A stretch of DNA of 41,006 nt from CAYJEO01 sp044432805 (GCA_044432805.1 JAWXUI010000008.1:1-41006), one strand, 5' to 3'. Positions 22,970 through 32,610 are shown, numbered from the stretch's first letter. Program-made: numbers and translations. The notes: a model not told the origin generated them from the letters alone.

Positions 22970-24902
22970 TTCAAAATATAAACCTAGTGGAGATCAACCT
23001 CAGGCTATTAAACAATTAGTTGATGGGATAAAAGAAAATAAAAAACATCAAGTCTTGTTAGGCGCAACTGGAACTGGTAAAACTTTTACTATGGCTAATG
23101 TTATTGAACAAGTTAATAAACCAACTCTTATTTTAGCGCATAATAAAACTTTAGCCGGGCAATTGTATGCTGAATTTAGTGAACTATTTCCAGAAAACCA
23201 TGTTTCGTATTTTGTCTCATATTATGATTATTATCAACCAGAAGCTTATGTTGCTAAAACCGATACTTACATTGAAAAGGATTCTTCTATAAATGAAGAA
23301 ATTGATGAATTAAGACATGTCGCGACTAGTTCATTAATTAATAATAAAGATGTTATTATAATTGCTTCTGTTTCTTGTATTTATGGAATCGGTGAAAAAG
23401 AAGAATATATAAAAAAAATGTTAACTGTAAATATAGGTGATGAAGTAGATCGAGATAAAGTTTTAGAAAAATTAGTTGAGATGTTATATGAAAGAAATAA
23501 TCTTGATTTAAAAAGAGGCTCTTTTCGTGTTAGAGGTGACGTTTTAGAATTAGTGCCTATAAATCAACATCAAAAAGGAATTAGAATAGAATTTTTTGGT
23601 GATGAAGTTGAGCGTATAAGTGAATTTGATACTTTAACGGGTGCTATATTAGTAGATAAAAAATCTATTTCTATTTTTCCAGCTTCTCACTTTGTTACGA
23701 GTGATGATAAATTAAAAATAGCAATAAAGAGAATTGAAGAAGAATTGAATATACAATTAAAAAAATTAAAAGATGAAAATAAATTACTAGAGCATCAAAG
23801 ATTAATGGAACGAACTAATTATGATTTAGAGATGTTAAGTGAAACTGGTATTTGTCGTGGTGTTGAAAATTATTCTAGACATATCGCTTTAAAAGAAGAA
23901 GGGGAAACACCAACTACTTTAATTGACTTTTTTCCGCAAGATTTTTTACTTATTATTGATGAGTCACATGTAACATTACCTCAAGTAGGTGGAATGTATA
24001 ATGGTGATAGGGCAAGAAAAGAAGTTTTAGTAGATTATGGTTTTAGATTACCTTCGGCTTTAGATAATAGACCTTTAATGTTTAGTGAGTTTGAAAAAAA
24101 ATTAAATAATGTCATACATGTATCCGCTACGCCTGGAGATTATGAGTTAGGGAAAGTAGAAAATGTCGTGCAACAAATTATTCGTCCGACAGGTTTATTA
24201 GATCCTACTATTGAAGTTAGAAAAACAAAAGGACAAATAGATGATTTAGTAAGTGAAATTAATTTAAAAATAAGTTTGAATCAAAGGGTTCTAGTGACTA
24301 CTTTAACTAAAAGAATGGCTGAAGAATTAACTAATTATTTGAAAAAATTGGATATTAAAGTCGCGTATCTTCATAGTGAAATAAAAACCTTAGAGAGAAT
24401 GCGCATTATAAGAGATTTAAGATTAGGAAAATATGATTGTCTTGTTGGTATCAATTTGCTTAGAGAAGGTATTGATATTCCAGAAGTTAGTTTGATTGCT
24501 ATTATGGATGCAGATAAACAAGGCTTTTTAAGAAGTAATAGAAGTTTAATTCAAATTATTGGGCGTGCTGCTAGAAATGTAGAGGGGCATGTTATTATGT
24601 ATGCTGATACTTATAGTGATGCTATGAATAATGCAATAAGTGAGACTTATCGAAGAAGAAGTATTCAAGAGTTATATAATAAAGAAAACAATATTGTTCC
24701 AAAAACTATTATAAAAGAGATAAGAGATTTAATTACGAATAATAAAGAAGTAAAAGAAACTGTTAAATTATCTAGTAAAGAAAAAAATAATATGATTATT
24801 AAATTAGAATCTGAGATGAAAGATGCTGCTAAAAATTTAGATTTTGAAAGAGCTATGGAATTAAGAGATATTTTATTTGAAATGAGAAGTGAAGATGTTT
24901 AA
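22956..24902 (+). CDS. uvrB: Excinuclease ABC subunit B
   Basis: A 648-residue UvrB, the damage-verifying helicase-like subunit of nucleotide excision repair. It has Walker A G-A-T-G-T-G-K-T (36-43), the beta-hairpin region Y-Y-D-Y-Y-Q-P-E-A-Y, D-E-S-H, the late R-E-G-I-D-I-P and Q-I-I-G-R-A-A-R-N motifs, and a C-terminal UVR domain for UvrC contact. Length is normal. uvrA does not follow; a radical SAM gene overlaps the 3' end. Its original promoter seems displaced about 2.1 kb upstream by an insertion, so its present promoter is unclear. Confidence 0.97.
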   Translation: MFKLVSKYKPSGDQPQAIKQLVDGIKENKKHQVLLGATGTGKTFTMANVIEQVNKPTLILAHNKTLAGQLYAEFSELFPENHVSYFVSYYDYYQPEAYVAKTDTYIEKDSSINEEIDELRHVATSSLINNKDVIIIASVSCIYGIGEKEEYIKKMLTVNIGDEVDRDKVLEKLVEMLYERNNLDLKRGSFRVRGDVLELVPINQHQKGIRIEFFGDEVERISEFDTLTGAILVDKKSISIFPASHFVTSDDKLKIAIKRIEEELNIQLKKLKDENKLLEHQRLMERTNYDLEMLSETGICRGVENYSRHIALKEEGETPTTLIDFFPQDFLLIIDESHVTLPQVGGMYNGDRARKEVLVDYGFRLPSALDNRPLMFSEFEKKLNNVIHVSATPGDYELGKVENVVQQIIRPTGLLDPTIEVRKTKGQIDDLVSEINLKISLNQRVLVTTLTKRMAEELTNYLKKLDIKVAYLHSEIKTLERMRIIRDLRLGKYDCLVGINLLREGIDIPEVSLIAIMDADKQGFLRSNRSLIQIIGRAARNVEGHVIMYADTYSDAMNNAISETYRRRSIQELYNKENNIVPKTIIKEIRDLITNNKEVKETVKLSSKEKNNMIIKLESEMKDAAKNLDFERAMELRDILFEMRSEDV

Positions 24903-25731
24903 AAAAGTATATATAGAAATAACTAATATTTGTAATAAAAATTGTTCTTTTTGTTCTAAAAGTAACAGAAATAAAAAAGAGATGACTTTAGAAGAATTTG
25001 AAAAATTATTAATAAATATAAATGGATTAACTAATTATGTTTATTTACATGTTAAGGGTGAACCTTTATTACATAGTGAATTTAACTCAATTATTAAATT
25101 ATGTGAGAAATATAATTTAAATGTTAATATTACAACTAATGGAACTTTGTTGGAAAAGCAAAAAGAAGTTTTATTAAATAAAAGTGTGAAAAGAATTAAT
25201 ATTTCACTGCATAGTTTTGAGGGTGAAGATTCTAATTTATATATAGATGAAATTACCGATATGATTAAGTTTTTAAAACAAAATAAAAATTTAAATATTC
25301 AACTGCGTTTCTGGGCTTTAAATAATAATGAATTAGGTAAAAATAATGAAATTATGTTAAATAGATTAATTAGTAATCTTAAATTAGATAGTATTAATAT
25401 AAGTGAAGTAAAAAATATTAAATTAGAAGATAGATTATATTTAAATAAAGGTGATATTTTTTGTTGGCCTACTTTAGAAAGTGATTTTATCAGTGATGTT
25501 GGTAGATGTTATGGGACAATTGATCAAGTTGCAATTTTATCTGATGGTACTGTCACTCCTTGTTGTTTAGATGCAGAAGGTGTTATTAATTTGGGTAATA
25601 TATTTGAAATTTCACTAAAGGATATAGTAAATACGGATCGATTTAAAAATATGAAACAAGGATTTTTTGATAATCAGTTAAAAGAAGATTTATGTAAGAA
25701 ATGTCAATTTAGAGAAATGTTGAAAAAGTAA
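24895..25731 (+). CDS. Radical SAM protein with SPASM-like C-terminus
   Basis: A 278-residue protein with the radical SAM cluster motif C13-x3-C17-x2-C20 near the start, H-V-K-G-E-P-L-L-H (the G-E-P region), and a SPASM-like tail with D-G-T-V-T-P-C-C and C-K-K-C for auxiliary iron-sulfur binding. Such proteins modify peptides or small molecules, but the substrate is unknown and no precursor peptide is evident next to it. The ATG at 24895 overlaps uvrB by eight bases; GTG at 24889 is an alternative. It ends at a hairpin terminator. Confidence 0.85.
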   Translation: MFKKVYIEITNICNKNCSFCSKSNRNKKEMTLEEFEKLLININGLTNYVYLHVKGEPLLHSEFNSIIKLCEKYNLNVNITTNGTLLEKQKEVLLNKSVKRINISLHSFEGEDSNLYIDEITDMIKFLKQNKNLNIQLRFWALNNNELGKNNEIMLNRLISNLKLDSINISEVKNIKLEDRLYLNKGDIFCWPTLESDFISDVGRCYGTIDQVAILSDGTVTPCCLDAEGVINLGNIFEISLKDIVNTDRFKNMKQGFFDNQLKEDLCKKCQFREMLKK

Positions 25732-25751
25732 AGTATTTATATACTTTTTTT
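25730..25751 (+). terminator. Terminator after the radical SAM gene
   Basis: AAAGTAT pairs with ATACTTT around TTAT, followed by further T. Confidence 0.75.
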
Positions 25752-25752
25752 A

Positions 25753-25781
25753 TTGACTTTTAATTGTAAAAAATGTACATT
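25753..25781 (+). promoter_or_regulatory. Promoter of the first pilin-like gene
   Basis: TTGACT at 25753-25758, a 17-base spacer and TACATT at 25776-25781. The ribosome-binding site AAGGTAGG follows, the same sequence used by the second pilin-like gene. Confidence 0.5.
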
Positions 25782-25803
25782 TATTGTAGAAGGTAGGAAT
25801 GTT

Positions 25804-27483
25804 ATGAAAAAGGGTTTTACATTAATTGAGTTGCTAGGAGTTTTGACAATTTTAATTATTATATCTTTAATTGCAACGCCAATAGTGATGGGTATAATTA
25901 CATCTTCAAAAGAATCTATTGATTTATCTAGTGTTCAAAATATAGTAAATTCTTCAGAAGATTTATTTTATACTTCAAAAATAGATGAAGATAAAAGTGT
26001 TTATACGGCAATAGTTAACGGTGAAAATATTTATGACTTTTTAGAAATAAGTGGGTCAATACCAGAGTTTGCTGATATCAGATTAGATGAAGATGGAAAA
26101 GTAACAATGGCAATATATCTAAATGAAACTTGCTATACAAAAGATGCTTCTAGTGATGATATCATAGTTACTAAGGATATAACTTCTGGAGAATGCGATT
26201 CATCGTTTTTTGTATTAACTGGAGAAGCAATTGGTGATGTTATTTTAGAACAGTTTAAAGAAGATAATTCGTCTTTACTGTCATTATCAAGTAATGGTGG
26301 ATGTACAGTTTCAGTAGAAGGGAAAAACCACACATATATGGATGGGTGTTATTTAGCTGGAACTCAAGATTCTAATTATGTATGGTTTGATGGCTTTTTG
26401 TATAGAATAATGGGGTTTGACTCATATGGAAATGTAAAACTTATTACGGAAGAAACAGTTACATCGATACCATATCAAAGTTATGGGGTAGAATATAGTA
26501 CAAGTTATGCAAAAACTTGGCTTGAAGATTACTTTTATAGTCATTTAAGCAGTGCGGCTAAAGATGTTATGATTAGCAGTGATTATTGTGATGATAGCAC
26601 ATCCTATTCAACTAGTAGTAATGTGATAAGTGAAACATGTGGAGGGACTACTTTCTCTGCTAATGTAGGAATTATATCATTAAACGAATTTAATTTGTCT
26701 GGTGGTAGGGATAGTTATTTAGAAAGTTCTCAAATGTTTTGGACATCGACAGCTTGGAATGTTGCTCAATTATTTTTTGTGGCTGGAACTTCATACGTCA
26801 CTGCTGATGCAAGTTATAATTCTCGTGGATTAAGACCTATAATAACTGTTTCTTATGACACAATTATTACATCTGGGACAGGAAGTTATAGTGATAGATA
26901 TATTTTAAATCAAACAACAGATGATGTTACAGCAGGTGAATTAAAAGAAGTTGCTACAAGTGGGGAATATGTATATGTTAATAATAAAAAGTATAGAGTG
27001 GTATCAACTAGTGAAACTGGAACAAAATTAATAAGTGAGGAAGTAAGGGATACGTTAACTACATATGTTGATACATTAGATGTTCTTTCGTATTCGTACT
27101 ATGGTTCGTTACTGTTAGGAACATCAGCTGCTTTAGCAAATGATACAACTTGGTATATAGGAGAATATTTTCTATATGGTGATGATTATAGTAATTACTT
27201 AGATTCAACAGAAAATTCATATACTGGGAAAGTTGGACTAATTAGAGTTGGTGAAATGTTATCTGGACATAGCGAAAGCATGGTAAATAAAGACTATTGG
27301 TCTGCAACAACTGAGAGTTCAACTGATGCTTGGCTTATACGTTATTATGGGGATAGTTATACTACTGATAACAATTACAAGCAATATTCGTTAAGATCTG
27401 TTATAGAAATAGCAACAGATGTGATAATTTATAGTGGTAATGGAACAATAGATAATCCATATGAAATAAAAGCAGCATCTTAA
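25804..27483 (+). CDS. Type IV pilin-like protein with two lectin-like domains
   Basis: A 559-residue protein. Its N-terminus is a classic prepilin signal, K-K-G-F-T-L-I-E-L-L, with cleavage expected after G4 and the conserved Glu at mature position 5, then a hydrophobic helix. A pilin-like part with two cysteines (N-E-T-C-Y and G-E-C-D) follows. Two related domains come next, about 190-368 and 385-559. Each contains a Y-V-[WY] start, K-L-I-[TS]-E-E, V-G-[IL]-I, a W-[TS]-[SA]-T segment and a closing L-R-[PS]-[IV]-I-x-x-x-x-D-x-I-I-x-S-G-x-G. The layout suggests a C-type-lectin-like surface fold. Start 25804 follows AAGGTAGG; an upstream start at 25753 is rejected. Confidence 0.85.
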   Translation: MKKGFTLIELLGVLTILIIISLIATPIVMGIITSSKESIDLSSVQNIVNSSEDLFYTSKIDEDKSVYTAIVNGENIYDFLEISGSIPEFADIRLDEDGKVTMAIYLNETCYTKDASSDDIIVTKDITSGECDSSFFVLTGEAIGDVILEQFKEDNSSLLSLSSNGGCTVSVEGKNHTYMDGCYLAGTQDSNYVWFDGFLYRIMGFDSYGNVKLITEETVTSIPYQSYGVEYSTSYAKTWLEDYFYSHLSSAAKDVMISSDYCDDSTSYSTSSNVISETCGGTTFSANVGIISLNEFNLSGGRDSYLESSQMFWTSTAWNVAQLFFVAGTSYVTADASYNSRGLRPIITVSYDTIITSGTGSYSDRYILNQTTDDVTAGELKEVATSGEYVYVNNKKYRVVSTSETGTKLISEEVRDTLTTYVDTLDVLSYSYYGSLLLGTSAALANDTTWYIGEYFLYGDDYSNYLDSTENSYTGKVGLIRVGEMLSGHSESMVNKDYWSATTESSTDAWLIRYYGDSYTTDNNYKQYSLRSVIEIATDVIIYSGNGTIDNPYEIKAAS

Positions 27484-27496
27484 TTATAATAAAAAT

Positions 27497-27520
27497 AATG
27501 TAGTAAAATACATTTTTTTT
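27497..27520 (+). terminator. Terminator after the first pilin-like gene
   Basis: AATGTA pairs with TACATT around GTAAAA, followed by a T run. Confidence 0.65.
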
Positions 27521-27553
27521 ATTGTAAAAAAGTTTTAAAAAAAGATAAAAAAA

Positions 27554-27562
27554 TGATATAAT
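27554..27562 (+). promoter_or_regulatory. Extended -10 promoter of lgt
   Basis: TGA-TATAAT, 27 bases before the lgt start, with AAAAAGGAGA as ribosome-binding site. Confidence 0.65.
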
Positions 27563-27589
27563 TAATTAAAGAAAAAAAGGAGATGTTTT

Positions 27590-28405
27590 ATGGACCCAAT
27601 ATTTTTAGATTTAGGTGTTATTCAAATTTACTGGTATTCAGTAATGATTTTTTTAGGACTTTTAGTAGGTGGTACGCTAGTTTTAAGCGAATCAAAAAAA
27701 TGGTATATTCCAGAAGATTTTATGATAAATATGTTTTTCTTTTTAATACCAATAGCTTTTGTTGGAGCAAGATTATACTATGTATTATTTAATTTTGATT
27801 ATTATAGTTCTAACTTATTATCAATAGTAAAAGTATGGGAAGGCGGACTAGCAATTCATGGTGGTATTATTGCTGGTGTTTTGTGGATATTACTTTATTG
27901 TAAAAAATACAAGATTAATTCTGTTAGAGTTTTAGATATAATGTCAGTTGGACTAATAATTGGTCAAGCAATTGGAAGATGGGGAAATTTCTTTAATAAA
28001 GAAGCTTATGGTTCTGTTGTTTCATTAGAATTTTTACAAAATTTACATTTACCAACATTTATTATTGATGGAATGCTAATAAACGGAAATTACTATCATC
28101 CAACATTTTTATATGAATCATTATGGTGTTTAGTTGGCTTTATTATTTTGTTAATAGTAAGAAGATTAAAATATATAAAAATAGGACAAATAGCAAGTGT
28201 TTATTTAATATGGTATGGAATTGGAAGATTCTTTATTGAAGGACTTAGAACAGATAGTTTAATGTTTGGAACATTAAAAGCAGCTCAATTTGTATCAATC
28301 TCTATGATTATAATTGGTATTATTTTAATACTTATATTCAATCGTGGATCAAAGTTAAAAAATCAATATAATGATGCTTATAATACAGATGCAATAGACT
28401 TCTAG
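27590..28405 (+). CDS. lgt: Prolipoprotein diacylglyceryl transferase
   Basis: A 271-residue polytopic membrane enzyme that adds diacylglycerol to the lipobox cysteine of prolipoproteins. The Lgt signature G-R-W-G-N-F-F-N-K-E-A-Y-G lies at 129-141, with H-G-G upstream and R-F-F-I-E-G-L-R-T-D-S-L near the end. Its presence shows that lipoproteins are made, which makes the missing lipobox in ZnuA more notable. whiA follows nine bases later, so they form a unit. Confidence 0.96.
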   Translation: MDPIFLDLGVIQIYWYSVMIFLGLLVGGTLVLSESKKWYIPEDFMINMFFFLIPIAFVGARLYYVLFNFDYYSSNLLSIVKVWEGGLAIHGGIIAGVLWILLYCKKYKINSVRVLDIMSVGLIIGQAIGRWGNFFNKEAYGSVVSLEFLQNLHLPTFIIDGMLINGNYYHPTFLYESLWCLVGFIILLIVRRLKYIKIGQIASVYLIWYGIGRFFIEGLRTDSLMFGTLKAAQFVSISMIIIGIILILIFNRGSKLKNQYNDAYNTDAIDF

Positions 28406-28414
28406 GAGGTACAT

Positions 28415-29353
28415 ATGTCTTTTACAAGTGTAGTCAAAAATGAAATTAGTAAACTAGAATATAAAGAAATCGAAATGATTTCTTTATTGTCGTCTATTGT
28501 GGTTAATAATTATCATGATGAACAAATAATAAAAATAACAACAGAAAATGCGTCTGTTGCAAGAATTGTCTTTAATTGTTTTAAAAAACTTTATAAAACG
28601 AATCCAAAAATAACAATAAGAAAAGGATATAACTTTAATAAAAATTTAATTTATATATTAGAAATAACAAATGATGTTTATAACGTATTAAAAGATTTAG
28701 GAATAAAAGATCATAATTCCTTAAATTTTATTACAGATGATGAACAGTTAAAAGCCGCTTATATATCAGGATTATTTTTAACAACAGGAAGTATAAATGA
28801 CCCAAAAACATCAAGATATCATTTAGAATTTTTAGTTGAAACTTCTGATTATGCTCTTTTTATAAAAGAATTATTAAATTATTATCATTTGAATAGTAAA
28901 ATATTAAAAAGAGAAAATAAATATATGATTTATGTAAAAGAAGCAGAAAAAATAGGTGATTTTTTAAGAATAGTAAAATCAATAAATTCTTTATTGTATT
29001 ATGAAGATATAAGAATATATCGTGATCACAAAAATATGACAAACAGACTTAATAATTGTGAACAAGCCAATGTTGATAAAATAATAAAAACATCAGATCA
29101 ACAACTAAAAGAAATAAAAATAATTGAAGATGCTGGAATGTTAGAATTATTAGATGAAAAAATTATTGAATTAATTAGTTATAGAAAAAAATACATAGAT
29201 GCTTCTTTAAGTGAATTAGCGGAGATTATAACTTTAGAAACATCTAAATATATAACAAAATCAGGGTTGAATCATCGATTTAAGAAAATAAGAGATATTG
29301 CTGCTAAAATATTAGAAAAGCAACAATTAAAAGACAAAAATGATATTTTATAG
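28415..29353 (+). CDS. whiA: DNA-binding protein WhiA
   Basis: A 312-residue protein with the WhiA layout: an N-terminal region related to LAGLIDADG homing endonucleases (A-A-Y-I-S-G-L-F-L-T-T-G-S-I) and a C-terminal helix-turn-helix (S-L-S-E-L-A-E-I-I to G-L-N-H-R-F-K-K-I). In Bacillus it affects division and chromosome segregation; in actinomycetes it controls sporulation septation. Strong AGGAGG upstream. Cotranscribed with lgt; rplI follows with a possible own promoter. Confidence 0.95.
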   Translation: MSFTSVVKNEISKLEYKEIEMISLLSSIVVNNYHDEQIIKITTENASVARIVFNCFKKLYKTNPKITIRKGYNFNKNLIYILEITNDVYNVLKDLGIKDHNSLNFITDDEQLKAAYISGLFLTTGSINDPKTSRYHLEFLVETSDYALFIKELLNYYHLNSKILKRENKYMIYVKEAEKIGDFLRIVKSINSLLYYEDIRIYRDHKNMTNRLNNCEQANVDKIIKTSDQQLKEIKIIEDAGMLELLDEKIIELISYRKKYIDASLSELAEIITLETSKYITKSGLNHRFKKIRDIAAKILEKQQLKDKNDIL

Positions 29354-29359
29354 TATAAT
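29331..29359 (+). promoter_or_regulatory. Possible promoter of rplI-dnaB
   Basis: AAGACA (29331-29336), a 17-base spacer and TATAAT (29354-29359) at the end of whiA. The -35 is weak. Confidence 0.4.
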
Positions 29360-29380
29360 ATTAATTAATCGGAGGTGTCT

Positions 29381-29824
29381 ATGAACGTAATATTTATTAA
29401 AGATTTAAAAGGACAAGGTAAAAAAGGTGAAGTAAAAAAAGTTGCTGATGGATATGGAATGAATTTTTTAATAAAAAATAAATATGCCCTTCCTGCAAAT
29501 GAAGCTAATATAAAACAACTAGAAAAAAACATATCAGAAGAATTAAGCAAAGAAGAAGAAAATATTGTAAAAGCTAATTTAGTGAAAAAAGAATTAGAAA
29601 AAACAACAATCACTTTTAAAGTTAAAACAGGAGAACAAGATCGTGTTTTTGGAACTATAAGTGCTAAACAAATAAATGTTGAATTAAAAAACAATCATTT
29701 TGATATTGATAAAAAACAAATAGAAATTATTAATCCAATAGCAAGTTTAGGATTTCATAATGTAACAATACATTTGCATAAAAAAGTTACTGCAACATTA
29801 AAAGTTTTATTAAAGAAGGTGTAG
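29381..29824 (+). CDS. rplI: 50S ribosomal protein L9
   Basis: A 147-residue L9 with the N-terminal domain M-N-V-I-F-I-K-D-L-K-G-Q-G-K-K-G, the conserved G-Y-G-M-N-F-L-I, a long connecting helix and the C-terminal domain. It binds 23S rRNA and limits frameshifting. The ATG at 29381 follows CGGAGGTG; GTG at 29375 lies within that site and is rejected. dnaB starts one base after the stop, a common rplI-dnaB order. Confidence 0.97.
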   Translation: MNVIFIKDLKGQGKKGEVKKVADGYGMNFLIKNKYALPANEANIKQLEKNISEELSKEEENIVKANLVKKELEKTTITFKVKTGEQDRVFGTISAKQINVELKNNHFDIDKKQIEIINPIASLGFHNVTIHLHKKVTATLKVLLKKV

Positions 29825-29825
29825 A

Positions 29826-31157
29826 ATGAATAAAAAAATACCATATAATTTAGAAGCTGAAAGTGCAGTATTAGGGTCAATGTTTTTAGCAAAATACGCT
29901 TTACAAAAAGGGTTAGAAGCAATTACTTCTGACCTATTTTATAGTGATGCAAATAAAATTATTTTTGATTGTATTAAAAATTTAAGTGAAAAAAATATTG
30001 CAATAGATATAACTACTATAACAAATGAATTAGAAGATAAAAAACAATTAAGACAAATTGGTGATATTGAATATTTATCAGAAGTGGTAAATTCAGTTCC
30101 AACAGCTGCTAATATAGATCATTATATAAAAATAGTAGAAGAAAAAGCAATTTTAAGAAGATTGATAAAAGAAGCTACTGATATAGTTGAAAGCGGATAT
30201 GATAGTATTGATGATATCGGAGAATTATTAGATAATGCTGAAAAGAAAATTTTAAATGTTGTAAAAACAAAAAAGGCTTCAGAATTTAAAAATATTCAAG
30301 ATGTTTTATTTAAAACACAATCTAGTTTAGAAACATTATCAAAAACAAAAGGGGAAATAACTGGATTAGAAACAGGTTTTTATGATTTAGATAAAGTTAC
30401 TAGTGGGTTGCATGAAAATGAATTAATTATAGTAGCAGCAAGACCGGCTATGGGTAAAACAGCTTTTGCGCTTAATTTAGCAACTAATATAGCATCAAAT
30501 AGTAATAAGCCAGTTGCATTATTTAATATGGAAATGGATGCTGAACAATTGGCAATGCGTATGTTATCTTCAGTAGGACAAATTGATGGTAGAAAAATGC
30601 GTAATGCTAAATTCGAACATAATGATTGGAAGAAAATAAATGAAGCAATTAGTCGTTTAGCAGATACAAAAATATTTATGAATGATACTCCAGGTTTAAC
30701 AATTGGAGAAATACGTGCACAATGTAGAAGATTAGCAAGTCTTGAAGATGGTCTTGGAATAATCATAATAGACTACTTACAATTAATTAGTGGGTCAGCT
30801 AGATATGCAGGTAATAGACAACAAGAAATTTCTGAAATTTCTAGATCGTTAAAAACACTTGCTATGGAGTTAAATGTTCCAATAGTTGCTTTAGCGCAAT
30901 TGTCAAGAAGTGTTGAATCAAGAGAAGATAAAAGACCAATATTAAGTGATTTAAGAGAATCTGGTTCTATTGAACAAGATGCAGATATAGTTGCGTTCTT
31001 ATATAGAGATGATTATTATACAAAAGAAATTTCTATAGATGAAAATACTAGTAAAAGTGAATTTATCATTGCAAAACATCGTAGTGGACCAACAACAACT
31101 ATTGATTTGATTTTCCAAAGAAACTACAGTACATTTGTTAATGCAGTAAAAGAGTAG
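29826..31157 (+). CDS. dnaB: Replicative DNA helicase
   Basis: A 443-residue DnaB-type hexameric helicase (DnaC in Bacillus terms). The N-terminal primase-interaction domain (A-E-S-A-V-L-G-S-M) is followed by the RecA-like motor with Walker A A-R-P-A-M-G-K-T (K211), I-I-I-D-Y-L-Q-L-I, L-A-Q-L-S-R-S-V-E and D-L-R-E-S-G-S-I-E-Q-D-A-D. No intein is visible. It is coupled to rplI and followed 11 bases later by an M23 peptidase gene. Confidence 0.97.
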   Translation: MNKKIPYNLEAESAVLGSMFLAKYALQKGLEAITSDLFYSDANKIIFDCIKNLSEKNIAIDITTITNELEDKKQLRQIGDIEYLSEVVNSVPTAANIDHYIKIVEEKAILRRLIKEATDIVESGYDSIDDIGELLDNAEKKILNVVKTKKASEFKNIQDVLFKTQSSLETLSKTKGEITGLETGFYDLDKVTSGLHENELIIVAARPAMGKTAFALNLATNIASNSNKPVALFNMEMDAEQLAMRMLSSVGQIDGRKMRNAKFEHNDWKKINEAISRLADTKIFMNDTPGLTIGEIRAQCRRLASLEDGLGIIIIDYLQLISGSARYAGNRQQEISEISRSLKTLAMELNVPIVALAQLSRSVESREDKRPILSDLRESGSIEQDADIVAFLYRDDYYTKEISIDENTSKSEFIIAKHRSGPTTTIDLIFQRNYSTFVNAVKE

Positions 31158-31167
31158 AGGTGATATT

Positions 31168-32610
31168 ATGGGTAAATTATATACCATAATAATTATAATA
31201 TTAGTGTCAATTGCTTTGTTTTTTGTAAACTTTGATACAGTACAAAATTTAGAACCAGGAACATATTATAATGTTTATTTAGAAGAAGAATTTATTGGTG
31301 TAATAGATTCAAAAGACGAATTAGAGGATTACATTGATGAACTAGGTGAAGATATAAAAGAAGAATATAATGTAGATACTGTATATGCCCCTAATGGTCT
31401 TGAAATAACAAAAATAAATACATATAATTCAACTATTTCAAGTGTGGAAGAAATCTATGAAATAATTGAGGAAAAACAACCATTTACTATAAGAGCTTAT
31501 AAAGTAACTTTAAAGGGTGAAGAAAATCAAATATTTTATATTACTGATAAAGATATTTTAGAAGAATCTTTAATTGATGCTATTAAAACTTTTGTTGGCA
31601 CAACGGAATATGAAAATTATATTACGGAAAATCAGAGTTTGATTACTTCAACTGGTGAAATTATTGATTCCATATATATAGATGAAGAAATAACAATAAA
31701 AGAAGAAAACGTAAGTGTAAATGAAACAATTTTTATAAACAGTGAAGATTTAAATAGTTATTTATTATTTGGTGAAGATAGTGTAAGTACAACATATATT
31801 GTAAAATATGGTGATACAATCGAACAAGTTTCTTTTGATAACCAAATTAGTACAGAAGAATTTTTAATATCAAATACCCAATTTTCTAATGTAAATAATT
31901 TATTATATCCAGGACAAACAGTAAAAATAGAAATACTTGATCCTAAAATAAGTGTAGTTGTTGAACAAACTGTTGTAAAAGATGATGTTATAACATATTC
32001 AACTGTTGAACAAGTAGATGAAGATAAGATAATGGGAACAAGTTCAGTTGTGCAAACTGGTGTTGATGGATTAATAAGAGTTAACCAATTAGTTAAAACA
32101 GTTAATGGAAACATTACATATGTAGAAATTGAATCATCAAATGTTTTAGTTGCTAGTATTGATGAGATTATATCAATAGGTGGAAAATATGTTCCAGATG
32201 TTGGTGGGGATATATGGACTTGGCCAACTAATCAAGGTTATACAATAACTTCTGGTTATGGATATAGATCAGATCCATTTACTGGAGAAAGAGAATTCCA
32301 TGCAGCTATTGATATTGCAACTGGTTATGGTAGTCCTATATATGCTGCCAATAATGGAGTTATATATAAATCAGCATATCATTATAGTTATGGTAATTAT
32401 ATAATAATAAATCATAATAATGGATATTATACTTTATATGCCCATATGTCTACAGTATATACAAAGACTGTTGGGGAAATTGTAGAAGCCGGAACTGTTG
32501 TAGGATTAATGGGAATGACAGGTTCAGCAACTGGTCCACATTTACATTTTGAAGTTTGGTATGGAGCACCTTGGAGTGGTACTTACTTAAATCCTTGGAG
32601 TATATACTAA
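31168..32610 (+). CDS. Envelope M23 peptidase with LysM and G5 domains
   Basis: A 480-residue exported protein: N-terminal signal/anchor helix (4-20), two mixed regions (about 30-200), LysM (about 208-257, Y-I-V-K-Y-G-D-T-I to Y-P-G-Q-T-V-K-I), G5 (about 260-335), and a C-terminal M23 domain. The M23 zinc ligands are visible as H378 and D382 in H-A-A-I-D, and H458/H460 in H-L-H-F-E, so the enzyme looks active. It would cut peptidoglycan peptide bridges outside the membrane. The RBS GAGGTGAT precedes it, and its stop overlaps the walJ start by one base. Confidence 0.92.
   Translation: MGKLYTIIIIILVSIALFFVNFDTVQNLEPGTYYNVYLEEEFIGVIDSKDELEDYIDELGEDIKEEYNVDTVYAPNGLEITKINTYNSTISSVEEIYEIIEEKQPFTIRAYKVTLKGEENQIFYITDKDILEESLIDAIKTFVGTTEYENYITENQSLITSTGEIIDSIYIDEEITIKEENVSVNETIFINSEDLNSYLLFGEDSVSTTYIVKYGDTIEQVSFDNQISTEEFLISNTQFSNVNNLLYPGQTVKIEILDPKISVVVEQTVVKDDVITYSTVEQVDEDKIMGTSSVVQTGVDGLIRVNQLVKTVNGNITYVEIESSNVLVASIDEIISIGGKYVPDVGGDIWTWPTNQGYTITSGYGYRSDPFTGEREFHAAIDIATGYGSPIYAANNGVIYKSAYHYSYGNYIIINHNNGYYTLYAHMSTVYTKTVGEIVEAGTVVGLMGMTGSATGPHLHFEVWYGAPWSGTYLNPWSIY

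Noticed and set aside
27583..27792. + strand ORF of 69 codons overlapping the start of lgt
   Set aside because: Out of frame with the clear lgt gene, with aromatic- and Ser-rich random sequence and no ribosome-binding site.
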